DNA of 64,000 nucleotides from Streptomyces flaveolus (GTDB lineage: Bacteria > Actinomycetota > Actinomycetes > Streptomycetales > Streptomycetaceae): assembly GCF_000716535.1 (NCBI RefSeq), contig NZ_JNWV01000005.1, positions 1-64,000 of the forward strand. The letters run 5' to 3'. How positions within the stretch are numbered: position 1 is the first letter of the stretch; each line of letters starts with the position of its first letter. This document shows, piece by piece, positions 18,750 to 27,517 of this stretch. The translations under genes were made by a program, and so were the position numbers. The notes under the pieces were generated by a model. It saw only the letters and a list, made by a program, of their open reading frames with translations, had not been told where the DNA came from and searched no databases.

Positions 18750-19508
18750 TCAGATAGTGAGCGAGAGGCCTCTGGTCACCCGGTCGGCGATCGGGAGCAG
18801 CCGGGCCCGCATCTCCTGCAGCCGGTCCTGCCGCTCCGCCGGCAGGGAGACGCCCAGCGAGCCGAGGGTGGTGCCGCGATAGACGGGTACGGCGACGCAC
18901 ACGGTGCCGACCGCGTACTCCTCCAGGTCCGTCACGGCCGGCGCCATCGGGGGCGACTCGATCCTGCGCAGCAGCTCGGGAAGGCTGGTGATCGTGCGGG
19001 GAGTGAGGTCGGCGAGGTGGTGCCTGGACAGGTAGTCCCGGCGGGCCTCCGCGTCCAGCTCGCGCAGCACGGACTTGCCCAGCGCGGTGGCGTGTCCGGC
19101 GTCCTCGAACCCCACCCAGAGATCCACCCGGGGCGCACGGGGGCCGTCGACGATCTCGGCCACCCTGATCTCGCCGTCCTCGTAGAAGGTGAGGTAGGCG
19201 GGCGTGGACAGCTCGTCCCGCAGGGCGGTCAGCGCCGGGCGGACGCGGCTGAGCAGCGACTGCGTGCCGCCCGCCGCGTACAGCGAGTTCAGCCGGTCGC
19301 CGAGGACGAACCCGCCGTCGGCCAGTTTCCGCACGTATCCGTCGTGCGCCAGGGTGCGCAGCAGGTGGTAGGCGGTGGCCAGGGGCAGCCGCGTCTCGCG
19401 CGCCAGTTGCTTCGCCGGTGCGCCGTTCTCGTGCGCGCTCACCGCCTCCAGCAGCCGGAAGGCCCGCTGCACGGAGCCGATCAGGGTGGGACCGTCCTGA
19501 GCACCCAT
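18750..19508 (-). CDS. IclR family regulator
   Basis: 252 residues. The helix-turn-helix (GSVQRAFRLLEAVSAHENGA; LARETRLPLATAYHLLRTLA) precedes an effector domain with GHATALGKSVL and a C-terminal DLEEYAVGTVCVAVPVYRGT. IclR proteins sense small aromatic or organic acids. ATG 19508 is taken instead of the longer frame to 19544 because conserved sequence starts at DGPTLIGSVQRA. No metabolic gene is adjacent, so the target is unclear. Confidence 0.88.
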   Translation of the reverse strand: MGAQDGPTLIGSVQRAFRLLEAVSAHENGAPAKQLARETRLPLATAYHLLRTLAHDGYVRKLADGGFVLGDRLNSLYAAGGTQSLLSRVRPALTALRDELSTPAYLTFYEDGEIRVAEIVDGPRAPRVDLWVGFEDAGHATALGKSVLRELDAEARRDYLSRHHLADLTPRTITSLPELLRRIESPPMAPAVTDLEEYAVGTVCVAVPVYRGTTLGSLGVSLPAERQDRLQEMRARLLPIADRVTRGLSLTI

Positions 19509-19927
19509 AGCTACCAGGCTGCCCCGGGTGCCCGGCCCGGGCAAGGCCGGTACCGAGGGGGCGGGTGGGCTGCTCGGCCTTAGGGCAACGTGCGCGCATG
19601 GCGGGCGCCTCCTGCGGGCGGGGCCGAGCCTCGCGCACAGCCGCGATCACATCTGGACCGAGGCGGTCACCCCGCTGGGTCCGGCGCCCGGTGTGGCCGA
19701 TGGAGTCGGTCCAGTACTTGTCGCGCCGCGCGGGGTGATCGCGACCGGCGAGGGCCGGTGCTGGTGGCGGCGGGGTGGGGCCCGTCCGTGGTGCCAGGGT
19801 CCGGTGTGAACAGGCGGCCCGCGGCGCCGGCCCGGGGCGCACCGGGCACGTGCCGTCCGGTGTGCCGCCGAAGCCCTCCCCGGGTTCACGCCCGGCGCGG
19901 GTGCCGGTCGGGTGCGGCCGGTCCGGG
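19509..19927. other. 419 bp with no recognised gene
   Basis: It holds overlapping GC-rich open frames on both strands, but none with a convincing ribosome site or a protein family I recognise. It separates two minus-strand genes and could hold the IclR promoter at its left end. Confidence 0.5.
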
Positions 19928-20815
19928 TCAGCGCCGCGTGGCGAGGCTCAGGGCGTTCGCCGTCACCACCGCGCCGATGCCCGCCCACTCCACGGCGCCG
20001 GGGTCCTGGTGCAGGATCACCTGGCCGACCACGGCCGCGAGCACCGGGTTGACGCTCATGAACAGGCCGAACGTCCGGGCCGGCACATGGCGCAGTGTCA
20101 GCAGGTCGGTCAGGTACGGCACGGCGGAGGAGAGGACCCCCGCGGCGACGGCGCACAGGACGGCCCCGGCCGTCGGCGGGTGGCCGAGCGCGACGGCGAC
20201 GCCGACGGGCAGGAAGGCCAGCGCGGACACGGCCGAGGCCGCCGCCGCGCCTTGCGCGCCGGGGACGCGCCGCCCGACGATCCGGTTCAGCAGGATGTAC
20301 GACGCCCAGCAGCACGCGGCGACCAGGCCGAGCGCCATTCCGGTGTAGTCCGTGGAAGGGCGAGGCCGCATCAGGGCCACGACCCCGGCCCCGGCCAGCA
20401 CCGCGCACCCGGCGTCCAGCCGGCGCCGGGACGCGGCGAGCGCGATCGTGAGCGGCCCCAGGAACTCCAGGGTCACGGCGAGGCCAAGGCCGATCCGGTC
20501 GACGGCGCTGTACAGGCTGAGGTTCATCGTGCCGAACACCCCGCCCAGCAGCAGCACCGGCCACCACTGCCGCCAGGTGAACCGGCGCAGCCGGGGCCGG
20601 GCGACCGCGAGCAGGACGAGCGCGGCGACGTACTGCCGTACCGCCACCACACCGAGGGGACCGAGGACGGGGAAGGCGAGCGCGCCGACGGCGGCGCCGG
20701 TCTGGTTGGACAGCCCGCTGCCGGCCATGGCGGCCACTCCGGCCAGCCGCGGGGGCGCGGGCGCGGCCGGGGCCAAGGGCCCGGCCACGGTGGGGTGTTC
20801 GAGAGCTGGTGGCAT
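19928..20815 (-). CDS. EamA/DMT-family transporter
   Basis: 295 residues with ten predicted membrane segments in two EamA repeats. Family features are FPVLGPLGVVAVRQYVAALV, LGGVFGTMNLSLYSAVDRIG and FGLFMSVNPVLAAVVGQVIL, as in RhtA-type amino-acid/metabolite exporters. ATG 20815 is chosen over the frame extending to 20860, whose extra residues are Cys-rich and unlike the family. It is divergent from a LysR gene whose operator lies between them, a common arrangement for regulated export. Confidence 0.9.
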   Translation of the reverse strand: MPPALEHPTVAGPLAPAAPAPPRLAGVAAMAGSGLSNQTGAAVGALAFPVLGPLGVVAVRQYVAALVLLAVARPRLRRFTWRQWWPVLLLGGVFGTMNLSLYSAVDRIGLGLAVTLEFLGPLTIALAASRRRLDAGCAVLAGAGVVALMRPRPSTDYTGMALGLVAACCWASYILLNRIVGRRVPGAQGAAAASAVSALAFLPVGVAVALGHPPTAGAVLCAVAAGVLSSAVPYLTDLLTLRHVPARTFGLFMSVNPVLAAVVGQVILHQDPGAVEWAGIGAVVTANALSLATRR

Positions 20816-20870
20816 GCCCGGATCGTGCGCGCACAGCACGCTTGCGCAAAATGCATGCATGAGTCGATCT

Positions 20871-20885
20871 ATACGCTGAACGTAT
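20871..20885. promoter_or_regulatory. LysR box (T-N11-A) over the lysR start
   Basis: ATAC-GCTGAAC-GTAT is the classical LysR half-site geometry. Its last two bases are the first two of the lysR ATG. TATACG (20870-20875), eight bases before the ATG, could be the -10 of a leaderless lysR message. Confidence 0.65.
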
Positions 20886-21741
20886 GCATGACATCGATCT
20901 TCGTCAGTTGCGCTGTCTCGTGGCCATCGCGGACGAAGGCACCTTCACGGACGCGGCGATCGCCCTGGGCGTCTCCCAGGCCGCCGTCTCCCGGGCCGTC
21001 GCCTCCCTCGAACGCGCCCTGGGCGTACGGCTCCTGAGGCGCACCTCCCGCGAGGTGACCCCCACCGCCACTGGTGTGCGCGTGGTGGCTCAGGCCCGGC
21101 GCGTCCTCGCCGACGTCTCGGACCTGGTCCGTGAGGCCACCTCGGGGCACACCCGGCTGCGCGTCGGCTACGCGTGGTCGGCGCTGGGCCGCCACACCGT
21201 CGCCTTCCAGCGGCGCTGGAGCGCGGCCCACCGCGGCACCGACCTGCACCTGATCCGGGTCAACTCGCCCTCCGCCGGGCTCGCCGAGGGCGCCTGCGAC
21301 CTCGCCGTCGTCCGCAGACCGCTGGACGACCGGCGCTTCGACACCGCCCTCGTCGGGCTGGAGCGGCGGCTGTGCGCGCTCGCCGCCGACGATCCGCTCG
21401 CCCGGCGCCGGTCCGTGCGGCTCGCCGACCTCGCCGACCGGCTCCTGCTGGTGGACCGCCGTACCGGCACGGCCACCCCCGACCTGTGGCCGCCGGACTC
21501 CCGGCCTGCCACCGAGGAGACCCATGACGTCGACGACTGGCTCACCCTCATCGCCGCCGGGCGGGGGGTCGGGGTGACCGCCGAGTCCACCGCGAACCAG
21601 TACCCGAGGCCCGGCATCGTCTACCGGCCGGTGCGCGACGCCGAGCCCGTCGCCGTACGGCTGGCCTGGTGGCGCGACGACCCGCACCCGGCCCTCCAGG
21701 CGGTGCTGGAACTGCTCACCGAGCTGTACCGGGCCGGATGA
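20884..21741 (+). CDS. LysR family regulator
   Basis: 285 residues. The DNA-binding segment LRCLVAIADEGTFTDAAIAL then GVSQAAVSRAVASLERALGV is typical; the C-terminal part is a periplasmic-binding-like effector domain. ATG 20884 has no Shine-Dalgarno site, consistent with a leaderless transcript. It probably controls the divergent EamA exporter and itself through the overlapping LysR box. Confidence 0.9.
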   Translation: MHDIDLRQLRCLVAIADEGTFTDAAIALGVSQAAVSRAVASLERALGVRLLRRTSREVTPTATGVRVVAQARRVLADVSDLVREATSGHTRLRVGYAWSALGRHTVAFQRRWSAAHRGTDLHLIRVNSPSAGLAEGACDLAVVRRPLDDRRFDTALVGLERRLCALAADDPLARRRSVRLADLADRLLLVDRRTGTATPDLWPPDSRPATEETHDVDDWLTLIAAGRGVGVTAESTANQYPRPGIVYRPVRDAEPVAVRLAWWRDDPHPALQAVLELLTELYRAG

Positions 21742-22109
21742 GCGGGCGCCGGGGCGAAGTTCTTACAGCTCACCGAGGTGCGCAGCGCGCTGATGCGGGG
21801 CGGCACCTTTAGGGGCGCCTACGTCCTGGCCCAGGACGCTGCCCGCCGCCCCCGCCGCCCGGCTCGTCCCGCCCCCGGACACGCTCCGGCACCGCGCCCC
21901 CGCCCCCGGGCGGCACGCGCCGCCACCGGTCCGCCCCCCGGGCCGGCCGTTCGACGCGTGTCCGTTGCGCGGTCACGCTCGCGATTGCCGTCGGCCCGGT
22001 GGGGACGCCCCCGGGCCCCACCATCGATCCGGTGCGTGTCCACCGGGAACGGCCACCCCCGCGCCTACCGTCCAGTAATATCCGGCGGCAGGACACCAGA
22101 GGAGGTACC
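21742..22109. promoter_or_regulatory. 368-bp non-coding region; ECF-like promoter
   Basis: No gene is recognised. Near its right end GGGAAC (22045-22050) and CGTCC (22069-22073) are 18 bp apart, resembling GGAAC-type ECF sigma promoters, including the SigR class. This would be apt for the peroxiredoxin gene downstream. The match is short, so confidence is low. Confidence 0.3.
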
Positions 22110-22490
22110 GTGCCCCGGTCCCCACGCTCACCCCTGCTGCTCGCCGGTCTGCTGGCGACCGCCGGAGTGGCCCATTTCGCCGTTCCGCGGCAGTTCGACG
22201 CGACCGTGCCCCGTGCGCTGCCGGGCTCGCCCAGGGCCTGGACGTACGGGAGCGGGGCCGTCGAGCTGGCCCTCGCGGCCGGGATCGCGGCGCCCCGCAC
22301 CCGCGCGCTCGCCGCGAAGGCGGCGGCCGCCTTCTTCGTCGGCGTGTTCCCGGCCAACGTCAAGATGGCCGTGGACTGGCGCGACCGGCCCGCGCCGCTG
22401 AGGGCGGCGGCCCTCACCCGGCTGCCCCTCCAGGTGCCGCTGGTGCTGTGGGCGCGCGGAGTCGCCCGGGGCGGGGAGGGGCGGTCGTGA
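22110..22490 (+). CDS. DoxX-like membrane protein
   Basis: 126 residues with three or four membrane segments. SPLLLAGLLATAGVAHFAVP then FDATVPRALPGSPRAWTYGS, and the tail KAAAAFFVGVFPANVKMAVD, match the small DoxX/MauE-like membrane family associated with thiol/redox genes. The start is GTG 22110 after GGAGG. A GTGA overlap couples it to the peroxiredoxin gene, supporting a role in oxidant or thiol stress. Confidence 0.78.
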   Translation: MPRSPRSPLLLAGLLATAGVAHFAVPRQFDATVPRALPGSPRAWTYGSGAVELALAAGIAAPRTRALAAKAAAAFFVGVFPANVKMAVDWRDRPAPLRAAALTRLPLQVPLVLWARGVARGGEGRS

Positions 22491-22954
22491 CCGAGCGCGT
22501 CGAGATCGGGGCCGAGGCCGAGGACTTCGCCCTGCCGGACGAGACCGGCGCCACCCGCCGGCTCACCGAGCTGCTGGCCGACGGCCCGGTCGTCCTCTTC
22601 TTCTACCCCGCCGCCCTCACCCCCGCCTGCACCGCCGAGGCCTGCCACTTCCGCGACCTCGCCGCCGAGTTCGCCGCCGTCGGCGCCCGGGCCGTCGGGA
22701 TCAGCGGGGACACCGTCGACAAGCAGCAGGAGTTCGCCGGCCGGCACGGCCTCGGCATGCCGCTCCTCTCCGACGCCGACGGCACGGTCCGCGAGCGGTT
22801 CGGCGTCAAGCGCGGCTTCTCCCTGGCCCCGACCAAGCGGGTCACCTTCGTGATCGCCCAGGACCGTACCGTCCTGGAGATCGTCCGCAGCGAACTGCGC
22901 ATGAACACCCACGCCGACCGGGCCCTCGCCGCTCTCCGCGCCCATCAGGGCTGA
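22487..22954 (+). CDS. Peroxiredoxin, PrxQ/BCP type
   Basis: 155 residues. A thiol peroxidase that reduces H2O2 and alkyl hydroperoxides. The active site TPACTAEAC gives peroxidatic Cys48 and resolving Cys53 in the CX4C spacing of PrxQ; PVVLFFYPAALTP and GVKRGFSLAPTKRVTFVI are family motifs. The start is GTG 22487 overlapping the DoxX stop. No thioredoxin gene is next to it. Confidence 0.92.
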   Translation: MTERVEIGAEAEDFALPDETGATRRLTELLADGPVVLFFYPAALTPACTAEACHFRDLAAEFAAVGARAVGISGDTVDKQQEFAGRHGLGMPLLSDADGTVRERFGVKRGFSLAPTKRVTFVIAQDRTVLEIVRSELRMNTHADRALAALRAHQG

Positions 22955-22975
22955 AGCGGACACCCTCGCCGCTTG

Positions 22976-25339
22976 ATGCACCGGGACAATCGGATCATCC
23001 TGGAGCATATGGAAGATGTCGCCGCCGTGGCGGTGATCGACGCGCACGGCACGGTGACCGGGTGGACCGAGGGCGCGCGGCTGCTCACCGGCCATCCGGC
23101 GGACGAGGTCGTGGGCCGGCCGGCCACGGACCTGCTGGCCGAGGACGTCCCCGGCGACATCCTCACCGCACGCGGGGGCCCGGTCGCCCTGCGCCACCGC
23201 GACGGGCACCGCCTCGTGCTGCCCGTCACCGTCTGCCCGCTGGCCGGCGCCGCCGGACAGCCCGCCGGTTACGTCGTCACGGCCCTGCCGCCCGGCACGA
23301 CCCTGGCGGCCCAGGCCTTCGAGCAGGCGTCCATGTCCATGTCGGTGTTCGACCTCCGCCAGCGCTACCTGCGCGTCAACGCCACCGCCTGCCATGTGAT
23401 GGGCGTCCCCGAGGAGGCGCTGCTCGGCCGGTCCTTCCCGGACACCGTCGAGGACACCGAGCCCAGCCGTGGTTTCCTGGCCCATCTGCGCGAGGTCGCC
23501 GAGACCGGCCGGCCGGTCCGCTACGAGAGCTACACCGGTGCCCCCGCCCTCAACCAGGAACACGCCTGGAGCATCGAGATGTGGCCGCTGCGCGACGCCT
23601 CCGGCGAACCGGCCGCGGTCGCGCTCGCCGCGCTCGACAGCAGCGAGCAGTACTGGGCCCGGCGCCGGCTCGCCCTGCTGAACGAGGCCGCGACCCGCAT
23701 CGGCACCACCCTGGACGTGGTCGGCACCGCCGAGGAGATGATCGAACTGCTGGTCCCGCAGTACGCGGACTTCGCCAGCGTCGACCTGCTCGACTGGGTC
23801 CTCGGCGCCGACGAACCGCCGACGCTGCCGGACGGCGGAGTGGTCCTGCGCCGCGTCGCCCACGGCTCCACCCGCCCGGACAACCCCGCGGCGGCCCTGC
23901 ACCTGGGCGAGACCGACGTCTACCAGCCGACCTCCCCGCCCGCCCGCGCCTTGCACGAGAGCCGCGCGGTGCTCAGCCAGGCCGGCGAGCCCGAGTTCGT
24001 CCAGTGGCTGGCGGAACGCAACACGCGCTCGCCCGGGGGCCGCCCCTTCCGGCTGGGCGCCCACTCCATGATCGCGGTGCCGCTGCGGGCCCGCGGCACC
24101 ACCCTGGGCGTCGCGGTCTGCGTCCGCATGGGCCACCCCGACGACTACGGCCCCGACGACGCCGTCTTCGCGGAGGAACTCGCCAGCCGCGCCGCCGTCT
24201 GCATCGACAACGCCCGCCGCTTCACCCGGGAACGCTCCACCGCCCTCACCCTCCAGCACAGCCTGCTCCCGCGCGGCCTGCCCGGACAGGCCGCGGTCGA
24301 CGTCGCCCACCGCTATCTGCCGAGCGGCTCCCTGGCCGGCATCGGCGGCGACTGGTTCGACGTCATCCCGCTCTCCGGCGGCCGGGTCGGCCTGGTCGTG
24401 GGCGACGTGGTCGGCCACGGCATCCAGTCCTCCGCCACGATGGGCCGGCTGCGCACGGCCGTCCGCACCCTCGCCGACGTCGACCTGCCGCCCGACGAAC
24501 TCCTCACCCACCTCGACGACCTGGTCACCCACCTCGCCGCCGACGGCAGCGGTGAGGAGGTCGCCGAACTCGGCGCGACCTGCCTGTACGCCGTCTACGA
24601 CCCGATCTCCCGCCGGCTCGCCCTGGCCGCCGCCGGCCACCCCGCCCCGGCCGTCGTCCTGCCCGGCGGCACCGCGGAGTTCCTCCCCGTCACCGTGGGG
24701 CCACCGCTCGGCGTCGGCGGACTGCCGTTCGAGGCGACGGAACGGGAACTGCCCGAGGGCTCGGTCGTCGCCCTCTACACCGACGGCCTGATCGAGGACC
24801 GCGACCGGGACCTGGACGGCGCCACCGAGGAACTGCGCCGCGCCCTCACCGCACCCGCCGCCTCCCTCGAAGCCCTCGCCGACGACGTCCTGAAGGCCGT
24901 CCTGCCCGACCAGCCCGGCGACGACGTCGCCCTGCTCCTCGTGCGCACCCGGGCCCTCGGCGGCGACCGGGTCGCCACCTGGGACGTGCCGCCCGATCCC
25001 GCCCAGGTCGCCGTCCTGCGGCAGGCGGCCACCGAGCGGCTGACCGCCTGGGGGCTGGCGGAGACCGCCTTCGTCACCGAACTCGTCGTCAGCGAACTCG
25101 TCACCAACGCCATCCGCTACGGCGAACCGCCCATCCAGCTCCGTCTGATCCGCGACCGCGCCCTCATCTGCGAGGTCTCCGACGCCAGTTCCACCTCCCC
25201 GCACCTGCGCCGGGCGCACGCCTACGACGAGGGCGGCCGGGGACTGCTGCTCGTCGCCCAGCTCACCCAGCGCTGGGGCAGCCGGCAGACCGGCGCCGGC
25301 AAGACCATCTGGGCCGAACAGCCGCTGCCCGACGACTGA
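22976..25339 (+). CDS. PAS-PAS-GAF-PP2C-HATPase signalling fusion
   Basis: 787 residues. Order: PAS (about 8-100, DVAAVAVIDAHGTVTGWTEG), PAS (about 118-220, FEQASMSMSVFDLRQRYLRV), GAF (about 230-412, ending LASRAAVCIDNARRFTRERS), SpoIIE PP2C (about 430-640; GIGGDWFDVIPL, VVGDVVGHG, ALYTDGLIEDRD, GDDVALLL), and an RsbW-type HATPase (about 655-785; VSELVTNAIRYGEPP, EGGRGLLLV). A sensor, an anti-anti-sigma phosphatase and an opposing kinase are joined in one polypeptide, a known Streptomyces architecture. No transmembrane segment, so it senses cytoplasmic cues. Its stop codon abuts that of the convergent cupin gene. Confidence 0.93.
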   Translation: MHRDNRIILEHMEDVAAVAVIDAHGTVTGWTEGARLLTGHPADEVVGRPATDLLAEDVPGDILTARGGPVALRHRDGHRLVLPVTVCPLAGAAGQPAGYVVTALPPGTTLAAQAFEQASMSMSVFDLRQRYLRVNATACHVMGVPEEALLGRSFPDTVEDTEPSRGFLAHLREVAETGRPVRYESYTGAPALNQEHAWSIEMWPLRDASGEPAAVALAALDSSEQYWARRRLALLNEAATRIGTTLDVVGTAEEMIELLVPQYADFASVDLLDWVLGADEPPTLPDGGVVLRRVAHGSTRPDNPAAALHLGETDVYQPTSPPARALHESRAVLSQAGEPEFVQWLAERNTRSPGGRPFRLGAHSMIAVPLRARGTTLGVAVCVRMGHPDDYGPDDAVFAEELASRAAVCIDNARRFTRERSTALTLQHSLLPRGLPGQAAVDVAHRYLPSGSLAGIGGDWFDVIPLSGGRVGLVVGDVVGHGIQSSATMGRLRTAVRTLADVDLPPDELLTHLDDLVTHLAADGSGEEVAELGATCLYAVYDPISRRLALAAAGHPAPAVVLPGGTAEFLPVTVGPPLGVGGLPFEATERELPEGSVVALYTDGLIEDRDRDLDGATEELRRALTAPAASLEALADDVLKAVLPDQPGDDVALLLVRTRALGGDRVATWDVPPDPAQVAVLRQAATERLTAWGLAETAFVTELVVSELVTNAIRYGEPPIQLRLIRDRALICEVSDASSTSPHLRRAHAYDEGGRGLLLVAQLTQRWGSRQTGAGKTIWAEQPLPDD

Positions 25340-25774
25340 TCACTGGAACGCGCAGCCCGGGTTCGGCGCGTCCTGAGAGAACGGGGAGCCGTGCGGCAGC
25401 ACGTACAGCACATCGAGGACGAGCGGCGTGTCCCCCAGGTTGCGGCCGATGTGGACGTGATCGCTCCCGGACGGCTCCCGGATCGTCGCGCCCGTCCGGT
25501 ACACGCCGTCCGAGCCGCACGTGGCGTCGAAGTGGCTGAGGGTGCCCTGCTTCACGACGCCGTACAGCGGGCCGTCGTGGTAGTGCCAGCCGGTGCTCTG
25601 GCCGGGCGGGACCGTGATCTCCCGCAGGGTGTAGTCGGTGCCGTCGACGGTGGTCTGCGCGAGGATCCGCGCCGTCACACCGGGCCCCGCCGGGGTCGCC
25701 CCGGCGGGGCCGCAGGTCACGAGGGCGGCGGTGGTCACCACGCCGACGACGGCGGTACGGAGTGCGGTGCGCAT
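25340..25774 (-). CDS. Secreted cupin-fold protein
   Basis: 144 residues. The signal peptide is TALRTAVVGVVTTAALVTCG with cleavage likely after AGA near residue 27. The cupin metal motif is GWHYHDGPLYGVVKQG, and a second strand set follows (SGSDHVHIGRNLGDTPLVLD). A Cys in FDATCGSDG and one at the C-terminus (NPGCAFQ) could form a disulfide. ATG 25774 follows GGAGG. Substrate unknown; secreted single cupins of this kind are common in Streptomyces. Confidence 0.85.
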   Translation of the reverse strand: MRTALRTAVVGVVTTAALVTCGPAGATPAGPGVTARILAQTTVDGTDYTLREITVPPGQSTGWHYHDGPLYGVVKQGTLSHFDATCGSDGVYRTGATIREPSGSDHVHIGRNLGDTPLVLDVLYVLPHGSPFSQDAPNPGCAFQ

Positions 25775-25878
25775 GCGGGGCCTCCAGGGGCGCGGGCGGA
25801 CACCGCCCGAACATAGAGGCCGTGAAGGCGGGTTGGGGCCGGAACCCGGTGATCCGTATTCCGGCGCCCGCGCGCTGC

Positions 25879-25965
25879 TGCTCCACCGCTGTCACACTCG
25901 ACCGGCGTGCTCCGGCGCAGTCACTTCCGACCGGCGTGCTCCGCCGCTGTCACTCCCGGCCGGCA
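25879..25965. repeat. 29-bp tandem repeat, 3 copies
   Basis: Units at 25879-25907, 25908-25936 and 25937-25965 share TGCTCCNNCG and a GACCGGCG-like end. It lies at the 3' end of the phosphoesterase gene, whose stop codon is inside unit 3, and fills the gap to the cupin gene. Confidence 0.85.
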
Positions 25966-26564
25966 GCCGCGGCGACCTGGGCCAGGGTGCGCCCGCTGCG
26001 CACCGAGCGGGCGCGCCGGGGATCGGGGGTGCCGTGCCCGTCCGACCGCGCCGGCCCCTTGCGCACCAGCAGCCACGTCTCCTCCTCGTCCGCGCCGCCG
26101 CGGAAGCGGGTGAGGGCGTACTCGCCGCGCAGCTTCGCGCCGTGCAGCCGGAAGGTGGCGTGCCCGCGCTCCAGGGACTCCGCGAAGTCCACCGGGCGCC
26201 CCCGGCGGTCGTGACTGAGCGGCTCGTACGTCCCGTGGTCCCACACGATCACGGTGCCGCCGCCGTACTCGCCCTTCGGGATGACCCCCTCGAAGTCCTC
26301 GTACTCCAGCGGATGGTCCTCCGTCGGCACCGCCAGCCGCTTGTCCCCGGGGTCGGTGGACGGGCCCTTGGGCACGGACCAGGACTTGAGGACGTCGTCG
26401 ACCTGGAGCCGGAAGTCGAAGTGCATGCGCCGCGCGTCGTGGATCTGCACCACGAACCGTGGCCGCTCACCCCGCGTCCGGGCCGCCTGCCCGGACGGCT
26501 CGCGGGTCCGCTCGAAGTCGCGCTTGCCGCGGTACGTCCGCAGCCGGTCCTCCTCCGCCGCCAC
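25950..26564 (-). CDS. Stand-alone LigD 3'-phosphoesterase
   Basis: 204 residues consisting only of the PE domain of DNA ligase D, which trims 3'-phosphate and ribonucleotide ends in bacterial end joining. The signature RFVVQIHDARRMHFDFRLQV carries the conserved His/Asp/Arg set; SWSVPKGPS, VPTEDHPLEYEDFEGVIPKG and EYGGGTVIVWD follow. GTG 26564 is chosen for its GGGAAGGGAG site; GTG 26582 is possible. Polymerase and ligase domains are absent; a separate ligase is at 10616-11605. The last codons lie in a 29-bp tandem repeat. Confidence 0.9.
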   Translation of the reverse strand: MAAEEDRLRTYRGKRDFERTREPSGQAARTRGERPRFVVQIHDARRMHFDFRLQVDDVLKSWSVPKGPSTDPGDKRLAVPTEDHPLEYEDFEGVIPKGEYGGGTVIVWDHGTYEPLSHDRRGRPVDFAESLERGHATFRLHGAKLRGEYALTRFRGGADEEETWLLVRKGPARSDGHGTPDPRRARSVRSGRTLAQVAAAAGRE

Positions 26565-26631
26565 CGCCGGCTCCCTTCCCACGACGCCTACGACCGCCTC
26601 ACGCGCCCCCGGGTACCCCGACGCCGTCCGG

Positions 26632-27495
26632 TCAGCCCGCGATGCCGTTCAGCTCGGCCATCGCGTCGTCCGGCAGCACCAGGCCGGCCGCGGCGATGTT
26701 CTCCCGCAGGTGCTCGGGGGAGGAGGTGCCGGGGATGAGCGCGATGTTCGGCGAGCGGCGCAGCAGCCAGGCCAGCGCCACCTGCTGCGGCGAGGCCTCC
26801 AGCCGGGCGGCCACCTTCGCCAGCGTGTCCGACTGGAGCGGGGTGAACCCGCCGAGCGGGAAGTACGGCACGAAGGCGATGTTCTCCGCCGCCGTCCGCT
26901 CCAGCAGCGCGTCGTCCTGCCGGTTCGCCAGGTTGTACAGGTTCTGCACGGTCACCACGGGGGCGATCGTCCGGGCCTCGTCGAGCTGCGCGGCGGACGC
27001 GGTGCTCAGCCCCAGGTGCCGGATCAGCCCGCGTTCGCGCAGCTCGGCCAGCGCGCCGAACTGGTCGGCGATCGAGTCCTCGTTCGGGGTGTCCATGTCG
27101 CCGAGCCGCAGATTGACCACGTCCAGCGTGTCCACGCCGAGGTTGCGCAGGTTGTCGTACACCTGCGCCTTCAGGTCCTCGGGGTGCCGGGACATGATCC
27201 AGGCGCCGTCGGCTGCCCGCCGGGCCCCGACCTTGGTGACGATGCGCAGGTCGTCCGGGTACGGGTGCAGGGCCTCCTTGATGATCTGGTTGACGACGAC
27301 GGGCCCGTAGAAGTCGGCCGTGTCGATGTGTGTGATGCCCGCCTCCACCACCGCGCGCAGCACCGCCACCGCCCGGTCCCGGTCCCGCGGCGGACCGAAG
27401 ACGTGCGGTCCGGCGAGCTGCATGGCGCCGTACCCGACGCGGGTCAGGGTCAGGCCGTCGGCCGGGGTCACGGTGCCACCGAGCTGTGCAGTCAT
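26632..27495 (-). CDS. Aldo/keto reductase lacking the tetrad His
   Basis: 287 residues, NADP-dependent TIM-barrel oxidoreductase. The catalytic Asp and Tyr are in GITHIDTADFYGP and the Lys in IVTKVG. Where most family members have His (VDLYLLH), this one reads DVVNLRLGD, so the tetrad His is replaced. A subgroup with this motif exists in actinomycetes. ATG 27495 follows GAGAGG. Divergent from an XRE regulator, with two inverted repeats between them. Confidence 0.88.
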   Translation of the reverse strand: MTAQLGGTVTPADGLTLTRVGYGAMQLAGPHVFGPPRDRDRAVAVLRAVVEAGITHIDTADFYGPVVVNQIIKEALHPYPDDLRIVTKVGARRAADGAWIMSRHPEDLKAQVYDNLRNLGVDTLDVVNLRLGDMDTPNEDSIADQFGALAELRERGLIRHLGLSTASAAQLDEARTIAPVVTVQNLYNLANRQDDALLERTAAENIAFVPYFPLGGFTPLQSDTLAKVAARLEASPQQVALAWLLRRSPNIALIPGTSSPEHLRENIAAAGLVLPDDAMAELNGIAG

Positions 27496-27517
27496 GTCGT
27501 ACCTCTCAGGATGTCCC

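Noticed and set aside
25879..25965. Three 29-bp units considered as a CRISPR array
   Set aside because: Units are contiguous with no spacers and no cas genes are present; it is a simple tandem repeat.
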